NCBI RefSeq assembly: GCF_013414195.1
Contig: NZ_JAATTV010000001.1
Span: 186,001 to 250,000 of the forward strand
Direction: 5' to 3'
Source of the DNA: Psychrobacter sp. BI730
GTDB taxonomy: Bacteria > Pseudomonadota > Gammaproteobacteria > Pseudomonadales > Moraxellaceae
Length of the DNA: 64,000 bases
Shown here: positions 39,929 to 49,563 of the stretch, in pieces
Numbering within the stretch: position 1 is the first letter of the stretch
Layout: each line of letters starts with the position of its first letter
The notes under the pieces: generated by a model
Database searches by the model: none
Told to the model about the DNA's origin: nothing
The model's input: only the letters and a program-made list of their open reading frames with translations
Program-made: the position numbers and the translations under genes

Positions 39929-40230
39929 AGTATTACTTATTAATAAAAAATGAATGGCTCAATTATCCTAGATACAATTTATATTTCAAGTGATTTGCTG
40001 TGTACGGATGCGACTTGTTTTATTTTTGGTCAATAAAGGTTGTCTGTAGTTTTGCAATATTGCTGTTCTTAAGATATTAAACTGGTTTATATCTAGGGCA
40101 AGGTTCATCGGCAATATACCCGTAATACAGCACACAATAACTGTCTAGACAGGTAATATCTAAATAAGCTACATTCATAAAGCTTTGCCTATAGCTAAGA
40201 CGTTCTGCTTATATAAATCAGGAATTATTT
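39929..40230. other. Divergent spacer, hydrolase / lipoprotein
   Basis: This 302-base A+T-rich spacer has no coding frame or clear structure. CAGGAATTATTT at its right end is the lipoprotein gene's ribosome binding site. Confidence 0.35.
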
Positions 40231-40599
40231 ATGAATACTTTTAATAAAACTGCCAGTTTGACGGCAACGTTAGTGGCTGCACTTGCTTTGAGCGCCTGTC
40301 AAAGTACACCTTCTTCACCCGTGATTCAGCGTGCCAATTCTATCTATGAGACAACAGGTATCGCTGACACCAAAGTCAAGGCACAACAAAATGCGATCGA
40401 TAGTGCTCAAAAAACTTGTCGAAGCAAGCAAGTAATTATCGTGGATGACAACGTAAAATATAATGGTATTTTAAACGAACGTACTGGCCGTATGGTTGGC
40501 CAAGTAGGAGCTGTCGTTGGCTCGATATTTGGCACGGGTACACCAGATTTGTCACGTAGCGATGATTACGAATACACCATTAACTTCCGTTGCCAATAA
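40231..40599 (+). CDS. Small outer-membrane-type lipoprotein, unknown
   Basis: This 122-residue product has a lipoprotein signal with lipobox ALSAC (Cys23). The mature part has a helix (KVKAQQNAIDSAQKTCRSKQ) and then strands. A glycine-rich stretch (VGQVGAVVGSIFGTGTPD) resembles a glycine-zipper-like turn, and the protein ends in YTINFRCQ. Two further Cys could form a disulfide. I cannot assign a function. Ser follows one residue after Cys23, with Gln at position +2, so outer-membrane sorting is likely. Confidence 0.82.
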   Translation: MNTFNKTASLTATLVAALALSACQSTPSSPVIQRANSIYETTGIADTKVKAQQNAIDSAQKTCRSKQVIIVDDNVKYNGILNERTGRMVGQVGAVVGSIFGTGTPDLSRSDDYEYTINFRCQ

Positions 40600-40825
40600 A
40601 AATAACTACCTGCAGATAGAACCAGACTAACAATCCAATCGCTAACATTAAGTGACATACAATTCTTCTCTGATTAAACAGCCAACAAACTGCGATATAG
40701 ATAATATATCAATCAAAGCTTGTTGGCTCCGCTTTTTGTGCTCTCCTTTTTAAGTTAAACTACCCGCTACGTATTCAGCACATCCTCGTCAGTCTTTATA
40801 TTTTCATTATCTTTGGTCTAATATT

Positions 40826-42358
40826 ATGCGCAAACCCAATCTTTCAAATATTAAACAGGCCAAAGTATTAGCACCTGCCAAAGATTTGGCCACTCTAGAA
40901 GCGGAACTCGCTGAGCAGGAAGACCATCTAGAGGATACGGTCTTACGCCTAAGTGATTATTTGTCAGCGGTTGAGATGGTCATCAAACAAACTTTTGACC
41001 ACCGTGTCTGGGTAAAAGCTGAAATCCGCAATCTGTCGAGTAAAGGTGGTCATTACTACTTTGAACTGGCAGAAAAAGATGACGATGGCAAAGTGGTCGC
41101 CAGCTGCCGTGGTAATCTATGGCGCTTTAAAGCTGCTCGTGTATTAGCTAAGTTTGAACGTGCGACTGGCATGCCGCTCGAGCGTGATTTGACCGTACTC
41201 CTCAAAGTATCGGCAGGGTTCCATGCCCAGTACGGCTTTTCAATCACCATTGAAGATATCGATCCCAGCTATACGCTAGGCGACTTAGCACGGCAATATG
41301 CAGAAATGGTTGACCGCCTAACAGGTGAAGGGCTATTACATCTTAATCAACAGCTACCTGCTCCTTTTGATATCGAGCATGTACTGGTCATCGCTCCTGA
41401 AAAGGCAGCCGGACTGGGTGATTTTCAAGCAGATGCGGATCGCTTAGCCAGTACAGGTGCGTGTCACTTCCACTACCATAATGCGACTTTTCAGGGTAAT
41501 CATGCGCCTGCTGAAATCCGTCAAGCCATCGTTAATGCCCAGCAGCAGTTTTACGATACTTATCAGCGTTTACCAGATTTATTAGTGATTATTCGTGGCG
41601 GCGGTGCGGTTGGTGATTTGGCTTATCTCAATGATTATGAGTTGGCAGCTCTGGTTGCTGAGCAGCCTATTCCTGTCTGGGTGGGCATCGGTCATGAGCG
41701 TGACAAAGTCATCTTAGATGAAGTGGCGCATATCAGCTTTGACACACCCTCAAAGGTGATTGCTGCTATCCATAACCACTTGGCCCAGCTCGTCACTCAG
41801 ACGCTACAATATCAAGCGCAAATCAAGCAAGCGGCTCAGCGCCAATTGAATACTTCTGAGCAACAAACCGCACGCCAGTTAAGCCAAATGCAGTCGCAAA
41901 CGATTGGGCAACTGACCGCTCTACGAAAAGACAGTGATTATGCGTGGCGCAGTATTCAACAAAGTGCCCAGCGCCAAGTAAAGCAAGCAATCAGACTGAC
42001 AGCTGAGCGATACACACAAACGAAAACCTTGGCGCATCAACAGCTCGCAAAAGCCGCTACCAATAGCAAAAGTTATCAAGAGTCAATCATGCAGAACGCG
42101 CAGCAGCAAATTGTGCAAGCACAGCGCGATAGCGAACATCTACGTGACATCGTGCTATTACATCGCCCCTCTCGCGTGCTCAAGCAGGGCTATACCATGC
42201 TCACGGATGCTCAAAACAAGCAAATACTCACTAGTAGTACCCAACTGTATCCTGAGCAAACCGTCAATATTATTTTAAAAGATGGCAATGCAAAAGCACA
42301 GATTATCGATGTCAATATGGATAAAGAAGCGACGAAAAACTCAGACACTCTAAATTAA
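40826..42358 (+). CDS. xseA: Exodeoxyribonuclease VII large subunit
   Basis: This is the catalytic subunit of the single-strand-specific ExoVII. The 510-residue protein has an N-terminal OB-fold (about 35-135, VWVKAEIRNLSSKGGHYYFEL). The nuclease core follows with IRGGGAVGDLAYLNDYELA and VWVGIGHERDKVILDEVA. A long Gln-rich coiled coil spans about 320-450, and the conserved RPSRVLKQGYTML is near the C-terminus. xseB follows 58 bases later. A stretch of about 35 residues before the OB-fold is extra. Confidence 0.97.
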   Translation: MRKPNLSNIKQAKVLAPAKDLATLEAELAEQEDHLEDTVLRLSDYLSAVEMVIKQTFDHRVWVKAEIRNLSSKGGHYYFELAEKDDDGKVVASCRGNLWRFKAARVLAKFERATGMPLERDLTVLLKVSAGFHAQYGFSITIEDIDPSYTLGDLARQYAEMVDRLTGEGLLHLNQQLPAPFDIEHVLVIAPEKAAGLGDFQADADRLASTGACHFHYHNATFQGNHAPAEIRQAIVNAQQQFYDTYQRLPDLLVIIRGGGAVGDLAYLNDYELAALVAEQPIPVWVGIGHERDKVILDEVAHISFDTPSKVIAAIHNHLAQLVTQTLQYQAQIKQAAQRQLNTSEQQTARQLSQMQSQTIGQLTALRKDSDYAWRSIQQSAQRQVKQAIRLTAERYTQTKTLAHQQLAKAATNSKSYQESIMQNAQQQIVQAQRDSEHLRDIVLLHRPSRVLKQGYTMLTDAQNKQILTSSTQLYPEQTVNIILKDGNAKAQIIDVNMDKEATKNSDTLN

Positions 42359-42416
42359 CCAAATAATAATATCTACAGATTACTCATCTACTTACCTTTA
42401 AAAATTAGGAAATTTT

Positions 42417-42662
42417 ATGACAACCCCTACTCGCCGACGCAAAAAAGCCACCCCAAAAACCTTTAAGGCGGCTTATGATATCTTAAAAACCAATGCGGCT
42501 GAACTACAGCAACAGGATGAGCCTGATATTGATAATCTAATGACAACGGTCGAAGAATCTATTGCCGCTTATCGTGTTTGCGAGACTCGTATCAATGCTG
42601 TACAGCAAGCACTGGATGCAGCCTTTGCCGAAGAAAAATCTACCAGTAGTGTTGATAGTTAA
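42417..42662 (+). CDS. xseB: Exodeoxyribonuclease VII small subunit
   Basis: This 81-residue helical protein has the XseB pattern FKAAYDILKTNAAELQ and a second helix ESIAAYRVCETRINAVQQAL. Several copies of it bind each XseA. AGGAAATTTT precedes the ATG, and it is in one operon with xseA. Confidence 0.93.
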   Translation: MTTPTRRRKKATPKTFKAAYDILKTNAAELQQQDEPDIDNLMTTVEESIAAYRVCETRINAVQQALDAAFAEEKSTSSVDS

Positions 42663-42692
42663 AAAAACAGCCACTAGGTAGCAGCTGTTTGG
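42661..42692 (-). terminator. Terminator between xseB and pncB
   Basis: AAACAGC and GCTGTTT form a 7-bp stem with a 12-nt loop. On the minus strand it is followed by seven T, so it mainly serves pncB. Confidence 0.7.
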
Positions 42693-42744
42693 CCAAAACA
42701 AGCGCATCAATCTCATTTGGCAATGCAATTGCTTTGGATTTGAT

Positions 42745-43971
42745 TTACTCTGGCTCATCAACCTCAAAGACTTGGCGCAGATAGGCAAGATACGTGTCAT
42801 TATTGATCATAGTCTTGCCTGGGCTGTCAGACAGCTTTGCAACTGGCTGACCATTGCACTCTACCAATTTAAGCACGATATTAATCGGAGTAATGCCCAT
42901 ATCATTGGTCAAATTGGTGCCGATACCAAAGCTAGTTCTAATGCGCCCTTTGAAATATTGATGCAACTCCCATGCCTTCTCTAAATCCAACCCATCGCTA
43001 AAAGTTAGAATCTTGGTTTTTGGGTCTATCTTTAGCTTCTCATAATGGGCAATCGCCTTATCGCCCCAAATATAAGGGTCGCCGCTATCATGACGCAGAC
43101 CGTCGAATAACTTGGCAAAATATAAATCAAAATCACGTAAGAACGCATCCATGCCGACTACGTCTGTCAATGCAATACCCAAATCGCCACGGTACTCATG
43201 CACCCATGCTTCAAGCGCGGCCTTTTGTGAATCTCGCAGACGCACATCTAATGCTTGAAACGCCTGCATAAACTCGTGCGCCATGGTGCCTATTGGCGTC
43301 ATTCCTAATTGCTTGGCCAAATACACGTTAGATGTACCACCGACTATATTTGGCTCAGCCTTGTGTAGTGTCTCCACTACGTGTGCTTGCCAGCGTCGAC
43401 TAAAGCGTCTACGCGTGCCAAAATCAGCGACGATAAATGGCGGTGTATCCTGATCGTACTGGGTTTGCTCTTCGGCATACTGATGTAATAGCGCTACTTT
43501 TGCATCGAGGCGACGTTGTCCTTCTTCAATCACGCTGTCATTAGATAGCGCATTAAAATACAGCTCATTGACAATGGCTAGTACAAATACTTCAAAGAAC
43601 ATCGCTTGAATCATTGGCCCTTCGATATCGATAAACAGGCGACCTTTATCGTCTGTACTTACCGTAATGAAGCGGCGTTTTAGCTTAAATAATTCTAGAT
43701 AATCAACGAAATCTGAGCGAATAAAGCGTAAGCTACGTAAGTACTCTAGCTCATCTGGCAAAAAGCGCAATTCGCATAAGCTGTCTAGTTGCTGCTCTAG
43801 ATCTTTTTGGATATCAGCCAATGGATAGGCTGCATCTTTATTATTACGGCAGCGAAAGCGATAAACACCATGGGTTTGCGGGAACTGATGCAGCATGGCT
43901 TGTAACATCGTAAATTTGTACAAATCATTATCAAGCAATGAAGTAATAATAGGTGCATAAGAAACGGTCAT
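42745..43971 (-). CDS. pncB: Nicotinate phosphoribosyltransferase
   Basis: This converts nicotinate and PRPP to nicotinate mononucleotide in NAD salvage. At 408 residues it matches the usual length. Family segments are [18 protein letters not shown] at the start, [17 protein letters not shown] with active-site residues, [22 protein letters not shown] and the phosphate-binding [28 protein letters not shown] precedes the ATG. Confidence 0.97.
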   Translation of the reverse strand: MTVSYAPIITSLLDNDLYKFTMLQAMLHQFPQTHGVYRFRCRNNKDAAYPLADIQKDLEQQLDSLCELRFLPDELEYLRSLRFIRSDFVDYLELFKLKRRFITVSTDDKGRLFIDIEGPMIQAMFFEVFVLAIVNELYFNALSNDSVIEEGQRRLDAKVALLHQYAEEQTQYDQDTPPFIVADFGTRRRFSRRWQAHVVETLHKAEPNIVGGTSNVYLAKQLGMTPIGTMAHEFMQAFQALDVRLRDSQKAALEAWVHEYRGDLGIALTDVVGMDAFLRDFDLYFAKLFDGLRHDSGDPYIWGDKAIAHYEKLKIDPKTKILTFSDGLDLEKAWELHQYFKGRIRTSFGIGTNLTNDMGITPINIVLKLVECNGQPVAKLSDSPGKTMINNDTYLAYLRQVFEVDEPE

Positions 43972-44251
43972 GCTATGGCCTTAAAAGTGCAAAATAAGAA
44001 ACAAACGTCATTTGATAGACAAAGCGACATCATATGTGGACGATAAACAATACACGCTCATTCATTATGAGCCATCGATAAACCGTTCAGTATAACGAAG
44101 TTTGGTATTTATTTCAGAGTTCACTTTTGATTGCAGCAAAATGACAGTGAAATGCTAATAAAACGATTACGATTAATAGGGTCTGTTGAATATTTATAAA
44201 GACAACGCACAAGTCTATCCAGAAAATCTATTCATAAATGGTTAGCACAAC

Positions 44252-45163
44252 CTATGATTTTGCACTCATAAACTGCTCGACATAGTCATCAGCAGGATTG
44301 TGCCGCAACTCGCTTGGCGTCCCCGTTTGTATGAGTCGACCACCATTTAGCATACTGATACGCTGACCTACTTTGACAGCTTCATCAATATCATGGGTAA
44401 TAAATACAATGGTTTTGCTCAATCGTTCTTGCAATTCAAGTAGTTGGTCTTGCAGCTGAGCGCGAATGAGCGGATCAAGTGCAGAGAATGCTTCATCCAT
44501 TAGTAAAATTGGATTGTTCGTTGCTAAAGCACGAGCCAGACCAACGCGCTGCTGCATACCACCTGAGAGCTCATCAGGGTAACTGTTTTCCAGATTTGAT
44601 AGCCCTACTTCATTCAGCCAATGTCGAGCCGTTTCATGTCGCTCGCTTACGCTCATTTTTCGAACACGCAGACCATAAGCAACATTTTGTATGACCGTCA
44701 TATGCGGCACTAAGCCGAAATGCTGAAAAACCATACTGACTGTCTGCTGACGATAATGCTGCAACTCTTTATCGTTGAGCGCTAAAATATTAATAGCCGC
44801 AGCAGAGCTTTCTTCTACTACCGTACTCATATTATCTATCACTGATTGCCTATCAGCTGTTGTATGAGTTGTATGATCTCTATTCAAAGCAGTATCTACC
44901 CATATCTCGCCACTGGTTGGATCGATCAAACGGTTAATATGGCGTATCAGCGTTGACTTGCCCGATCCTGATAGACCCATGATGCAATGCAACTCGCCTG
45001 CCTTGATATCTAGATTGATATCATAAAGACCAACTGAATAGCCCGTTTGCTCTTTTACTTTGATGCTATCCATACCCTCAGCCAGCAATGCCAATGCAGA
45101 CTGTGCTTGCGTACTACTGGCATTATAAATCTTACTGATATTTTTCAATTGGATATGATTCAT
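44252..45163 (-). CDS. proV: Glycine betaine/proline ABC transporter ATP-binding protein
   Basis: This 303-residue ATPase pairs with the downstream-numbered permease fusion. Walker A is GLSGSGKST, the signature is LSGGMQQRVGLARAL and Walker B is ILLMDEAFSALDPL, followed by FITHDIDEAV. The ProV-specific N-terminal motif ALALLAEGMDSIKVKEQTG is present. Compared with Escherichia coli ProV it lacks the C-terminal CBS domains. It also carries an insertion of about 30-35 residues between Walker A and the Q-loop (around VDTALNRDHTTHTTADRQSV). The ATG at 45163 is preferred because GAGAG precedes it. It follows the permease gene by 85 bases. Confidence 0.93.
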   Translation of the reverse strand: MNHIQLKNISKIYNASSTQAQSALALLAEGMDSIKVKEQTGYSVGLYDINLDIKAGELHCIMGLSGSGKSTLIRHINRLIDPTSGEIWVDTALNRDHTTHTTADRQSVIDNMSTVVEESSAAAINILALNDKELQHYRQQTVSMVFQHFGLVPHMTVIQNVAYGLRVRKMSVSERHETARHWLNEVGLSNLENSYPDELSGGMQQRVGLARALATNNPILLMDEAFSALDPLIRAQLQDQLLELQERLSKTIVFITHDIDEAVKVGQRISMLNGGRLIQTGTPSELRHNPADDYVEQFMSAKS

Positions 45164-45248
45164 CGGTGCTCTCACTATTCACGTGGTTTTTATCATTAGG
45201 GCTTCGGTCAATTACCATGGATTCAGTCGTATGCCACTAGACAACTTT

Positions 45249-47177
45249 CTATCCAATCGGACGTCTGCCTGCTTCGATGGTTTTTTGACGGGTACGCTTA
45301 CCTTGACCAAATGCTTGCGTAATACGGTCAATGATAATAGCAACGATAACGATGGCCGTACCTGCTTGTAGGCCCTGACCGATATTGAGCGTTTGGATAG
45401 ACTGCAATACATCTTCACCAAGCCCCGGAGCACCAATCATTGAAGCCAATACCACCATGGCAAGTGACATCATCACAGCCTGATTGATACCTGCCATAAT
45501 ACTGGGCAATGCTTGTGGCAATTTAATCCAGAGAAGTAGCTGTAAATGCGTACTACCAAAAGAGCGCCCTGCCTCGACCATTTCATGATTGACTTGTGTA
45601 ATCCCTAACGTCGTCAGACGAATCAAGGGCGGCAGTGCATAAATCACAGTCGCAAATAACGCAGGCACTTTACCAATACCAAACAACATCAGCACTGGTA
45701 TGAGATATACAAAACTCGGCATGGTCTGCATGATATCTAGCACTGGCGTCACTATCTTGCGTAGCAGTTTGCTACCTGACATAGCGATACCAATAGGAAT
45801 ACCAATTACCACCGTGACCAGTACCGATACGATAAGCAGTGCTAAAGTATCGATCAGTGCGCCCCATAATCCAAAAGCGCCAATCAAAAACAACCCTGCA
45901 CCACATGCCAGCGCGAACCAAATCTTGCGAACACCAAACCACCCAAGCACAGTTACAAATGCAATAATCAGCCAAGGCGGGATAACCGTTAATAATCGCT
46001 CAATAGGTAGTAGCAGATAAGTAAGCGCCATCGTGCTAATAGTACGGAATACATCGCCATAGTTTTGGACGACGTTTGCTAAAGCATTATTAAGTGGGGT
46101 CTCAAGCGACCATGAAGGAAAGCTTGATGCGAGCGCTGACGCATTGATACTAGATGCAGTTGCTTCTGTAGAGATAGCACCCGTTGAGCTAAGGCCTAAC
46201 TTGGTAGCGAGATTGGTAGCAGCCTCATCGGATAACCATGCTTGCCAAACCTCTGGGTTGTCACGCAAAAACACCATGGCCTGCTCATCGCCAGTGCGTT
46301 TACTTTCGCTCATCTCCAAGATAGCACCGTTTAGCTCATCAGAGGTAAATTGCACCTTTTCAAAGACATTCGCTAGTTCAGGATTAGATTCGATAAATGG
46401 GGTAGAAACGGCAATACCTAACGGCGATACTGGGAATCCTGACACGCAATCCATCTTACCATCAGCGAGCAGCAGATTTTGCCAACAAGCATCCTCATAA
46501 GCTGGGAACTCTAATGGCGCAAGGTCATATTTTGCCATTAGCCCAGTGGGTTGCCAGTAGTAAAACAACAGTGGCTTATGCTGTTCAAAAGCGGAGGCAA
46601 TTTCGGCATCGAGAGCAGCACCCGTACCAGGGTGTGCGTTGTTAAAGAGATTGTCTAGGCCGGTGGTTTTTAACAAACGTGTGTTAAAAATCTCACACGT
46701 CCAACCAGAGGGACAGTTCATAAAGCGAGATTTACTAGGGTCTTCAGGGTCTTTAAATAGCTCAGTATATTTAGGCAAATCTTGATAGCTGCGAAGTCCT
46801 GGATTCTCTTCCAAGACGTATCGCGGGACATACCAGCCTTGAGTTGCACCACCTTTTAGCGTATCACCGATGATGGCCACTTTATTTTGCTCAATGGCTT
46901 TTTCCATGATTGGCGAGCGACCAACCCACTGCTCCCCGATGACCTGAATGTCATTCTGTGATAGCGCCGTATCAAGTGCAGGCCCTGCTCCTGGTACTTC
47001 TTCTACTGTACAACCGTATCCATCTTCTACGATATGTCTCAGTACGCCGGAGGTGAACTGCCCACTCTCCCAGGTCAGTGCCCCAAATTTAATAGGCGAG
47101 TTGCAGGCTGCAGACGCCGATACAGGCAATAGTATCGCGCTCATCCACAGTAAGCTTAATGCAATCCATTGGCGCAT
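45249..47177 (-). CDS. Fused betaine-binding protein and permease (ProX-ProW type)
   Basis: This 642-residue protein begins with a signal sequence (MRQWIALSLLWMSAILLPVS). A glycine-betaine-type binding domain follows (about 25-320, KFGALTWESGQFTSGVL, IGEQWVGRS, FYYWQPTGLMAKYDL). A linker leads to an integral membrane permease domain (about 380-640) with the ProW-type motif EAGRSFGSTHLQLLLWIKLP. Binding domain first and permease second is the reverse of the OpuABC-type order. AGGAAAGAGT precedes the ATG at 47177. The frame extends 13 codons further without support. A perfect 42-bp duplication lies upstream. Together with the ATPase gene this is a complete importer. Confidence 0.92.
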   Translation of the reverse strand: MRQWIALSLLWMSAILLPVSASAACNSPIKFGALTWESGQFTSGVLRHIVEDGYGCTVEEVPGAGPALDTALSQNDIQVIGEQWVGRSPIMEKAIEQNKVAIIGDTLKGGATQGWYVPRYVLEENPGLRSYQDLPKYTELFKDPEDPSKSRFMNCPSGWTCEIFNTRLLKTTGLDNLFNNAHPGTGAALDAEIASAFEQHKPLLFYYWQPTGLMAKYDLAPLEFPAYEDACWQNLLLADGKMDCVSGFPVSPLGIAVSTPFIESNPELANVFEKVQFTSDELNGAILEMSESKRTGDEQAMVFLRDNPEVWQAWLSDEAATNLATKLGLSSTGAISTEATASSINASALASSFPSWSLETPLNNALANVVQNYGDVFRTISTMALTYLLLPIERLLTVIPPWLIIAFVTVLGWFGVRKIWFALACGAGLFLIGAFGLWGALIDTLALLIVSVLVTVVIGIPIGIAMSGSKLLRKIVTPVLDIMQTMPSFVYLIPVLMLFGIGKVPALFATVIYALPPLIRLTTLGITQVNHEMVEAGRSFGSTHLQLLLWIKLPQALPSIMAGINQAVMMSLAMVVLASMIGAPGLGEDVLQSIQTLNIGQGLQAGTAIVIVAIIIDRITQAFGQGKRTRQKTIEAGRRPIG

Positions 47178-47226
47178 ACTCTTTCCTATTATTATGTTGT
47201 ATCGGCATGAAATCACTATTAAAACA

Positions 47227-47310
47227 ATAGAACTAAAAAACAGCTGAAAGGTCTATATCAAGTTTACCATAGAACTAAAAAACAGCTGAAAGGTCTATAT
47301 CAAGTTTACC
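47227..47310. repeat. Perfect 42-bp tandem duplication
   Basis: Two identical head-to-tail 42-bp copies (47227-47268 and 47269-47310) start ATAGAACTAAAAAACAGCTG and end AGTTTACC. They lie 50-133 bases upstream of the betaine transporter start, so the promoter region or an operator is probably doubled. Confidence 0.95.
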
Positions 47311-47510
47311 AATGCTGGCTCTAGACCATTCAGCTACTATCTACTGTTGTTTAGACTTACTACAAAGTGTAGCGATTTATAGAAGTGATGACAAACGCTT
47401 ATTTGTCGATTAACGCATTAGATAAATTTACGATAATTTTGATAAAGCTCTTATGAAAAGTCGCTCTTAATTTTAGAAATCTATATTTGTAAATTGGTAT
47501 TTTAGATAAA

Positions 47511-47541
47511 AAAATAGCACCTATCTGGATAGGTGCTATTG
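47511..47541 (-). terminator. Terminator downstream of aldehyde dehydrogenase
   Basis: AATAGCACCTATC and GATAGGTGCTATT form a near-perfect palindrome. On the minus strand a run of T follows. It lies about 130 bases past the aldehyde dehydrogenase stop. The 495-base spacer 47178-47672 otherwise holds the 42-bp duplication and the 15-bp repeats. Confidence 0.75.
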
Positions 47542-47595
47542 GTTATGATATCGACTAAAAAAGGTCACTATTAATTTCTATAGCTACTATAAAAC

Positions 47596-47685
47596 GTCTA
47601 ATTCAAGAATTGTTACTTTAAAGGCAATTATTTTAAGAGCGGTCATATTAAAAGTGGTTATCTTAAAGACGGTTATTTCAAAAAC
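47596..47685. repeat. Degenerate 15-bp minisatellite, six units
   Basis: Six consecutive 15-bp units can be aligned, for example GGTTATTTCAAAAAC, GGTTATCTTAAAGAC, GGTCATATTAAAAGT, AATTATTTTAAGAGC and TGTTACTTTAAAGGC. The last unit overlaps the final codons and TAA stop of the aldehyde dehydrogenase. The array runs into the downstream spacer, with a possible seventh unit at 47581-47595. Confidence 0.75.
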
Positions 47686-49157
47686 AGCGCCATCGCCTTT
47701 TTAAACAGTCCACCATAAGGCGGCAATAATAAATTCAGACCATTGAGCTTGGTTTGTACAAAAATTGGCTTCATATGGCTGAGGCGTTCAAAGCCAGCCT
47801 TACCGTGGTACGCGCCAGTACCAGAGTCACCCACGCCACCAAACGGCAAGTCATGCTGGGCAACATGTATCAAAACTTCGTTGATACATAAGCCACCCGA
47901 GACCGTATTATTACGCACGTTTTCGATACTGCTGTAGTTGTCACTAAACACATATAGCGCCAATGGGCGTGGGCGTGAGTTCACAAAGTAAATGGCGTCA
48001 TCAAGCGTCTCGTAATGCATCAGCGGCAATATCGGGGCAAAAATCTCGTTTTGCATAAGGTCACTATCAGGCGCAGGCTCGCTGACGATGACTGGCGGCA
48101 TCAGACGGGTTTCTATATTGGGTTCGGCGCCAGTTAACGCATGTACCTCGCCACCTGTTAGCGCATCTAGATAGCCATTTACCCGTTTGAACTGCTCACC
48201 ATTAATAATGCGAGAATAGTCTGGGTTTTCTTCGATATCAGGATAATGCTTGGTCATCCACTCTTTTGCGAGTTGGATAAACTGGTCATGGTACTGACGT
48301 TGAATCAAGACATAATCTGGCGCAATACACGTCTGTCCAGCATTTAGTGTCTTACCCATCATCACTCGATTGACGACAGACTCTAGATTGGCATCATCTA
48401 GTACGATCACTGGTGATTTACCACCAAGCTCAAGCGTCACTGGCGTTAGATTTGGCGCAGCAGCAGCCATGACCTTTTTGCCCACCGCAGTCGATCCAGT
48501 ATATAGTAGGTGATCAAATGGTAGCTCACTAAAGGCGGCAGCAATCTCAACCTCACCGAGCACCACACAGATCATATCTGGCGAAAAATAACGAGCAATG
48601 GCGTCAGCAAACGTCTGAGCAAATTGCGGCGCAGCTTCACTCATCTTGACCATAATGCGGTTACCTGCGGTGATTGCATCAATCATCGGGCCAATTGCTA
48701 AAAATAACGGATAATTCCAAGGCACCATGATACCGACCACACCCAATGGCTGAGGCTGGATTTCATTATGGGCTGGCATATATAGCGCTGAAATAGGCGC
48801 ACGATGTGCTTTCATCCATTTTTTGCCGTGTTTTTTGGCGTGGCTAATACCGGTAAAGCTAGGAAATAACTCAGCAAACTGCGTCTCTGACTGGCTACGA
48901 TAGCCAAAATCTGCACTAATCGCCTTTGCAAAACTCTCTTGGTTGTCGCTAAGCATCACTTCTAGATTATCTAGCTGCGTCGTACGAGTGCCCCAATCGT
49001 TGATTGGCTGGGTGCGGCTTAACATTTGCAAGCGTGAAAATTGCGCTTTCATCTCATCGATAGTCGTCGCCGTACTTAGGGCTTCAGGCACACGCTGCAG
49101 CGCAAAACCTGTCTCGGTCACTGCCTGCTCATGGGCGCTTTGGTTGCTATCTGTCAT
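47673..49157 (-). CDS. Coniferyl-aldehyde-dehydrogenase-like NAD(P)+ enzyme
   Basis: This 494-residue aldehyde dehydrogenase has the cofactor segment GVVGIMVPWNYPLFLAIGP, then VTLELGGKSPVIVLDDANLE with the catalytic Glu. The catalytic Cys is in GKTLNAGQTCIAPDYVL. The RLQMLSRTQPINDWGTRTTQ start and FGYRSQSETQFAELFPS are typical of the coniferyl aldehyde dehydrogenase (CalB) group, which acts on aromatic and fatty aldehydes. The true substrate here is not deducible. CAAGGAAGACAA precedes the ATG. The C-terminus (ALFLK) is encoded inside a 15-bp minisatellite unit. Confidence 0.92.
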   Translation of the reverse strand: MTDSNQSAHEQAVTETGFALQRVPEALSTATTIDEMKAQFSRLQMLSRTQPINDWGTRTTQLDNLEVMLSDNQESFAKAISADFGYRSQSETQFAELFPSFTGISHAKKHGKKWMKAHRAPISALYMPAHNEIQPQPLGVVGIMVPWNYPLFLAIGPMIDAITAGNRIMVKMSEAAPQFAQTFADAIARYFSPDMICVVLGEVEIAAAFSELPFDHLLYTGSTAVGKKVMAAAAPNLTPVTLELGGKSPVIVLDDANLESVVNRVMMGKTLNAGQTCIAPDYVLIQRQYHDQFIQLAKEWMTKHYPDIEENPDYSRIINGEQFKRVNGYLDALTGGEVHALTGAEPNIETRLMPPVIVSEPAPDSDLMQNEIFAPILPLMHYETLDDAIYFVNSRPRPLALYVFSDNYSSIENVRNNTVSGGLCINEVLIHVAQHDLPFGGVGDSGTGAYHGKAGFERLSHMKPIFVQTKLNGLNLLLPPYGGLFKKAMALFLK

Positions 49158-49563
49158 TTGTCTTCCTTGTCATAATCATAGTAATAGTCATAAGGTTTGT
49201 AGTCACTACATTATATTGGGTTAGAGGCTCTATCTTTCTAGTCAGGTGCACTCTTTGATAACCTACTCTGACTATAAATTTCATCAGATTCCATTCATCA
49301 CACTTTAATGTAGCGCATCGACTGAGCAATGAACAGCACCTTTGGTTGACTACTGCGTCTGTACTAGCAGCACTTTTATAAGCGACTTGCCACTGTTCTA
49401 TACCTATTATTTCGTCATCAATTACTAGCTGTTTTCTATTAGCATTTACGCCATTTACAGACATTGCGCCAGTATATATCTTTGGGCGATAGTCGCCAAA
49501 ACTGCTACACTACCGATGAGCATTATTTATTTTAAACTTGATAATAATAAGACAGATACTCTC
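49158..49563. other. Divergent spacer, aldehyde dehydrogenase / lipB
   Basis: This 406-base spacer has a possible lipB promoter at its right end: TTGGGC, 18 bases, TACACT (to about 49512). A 105-codon minus frame crosses it, but it lacks a ribosome binding site and family resemblance. Confidence 0.35.

Noticed and set aside
44178..44200. GGGTCTGTTGA string resembling insertion sequence ends
   Set aside because: No matching inverted partner, target duplication or transposase remnant nearby.
49147..49464. 105-codon minus-strand frame overlapping the start of the aldehyde dehydrogenase gene
   Set aside because: No ribosome binding site, odd composition and no recognisable domain. It is most likely chance.
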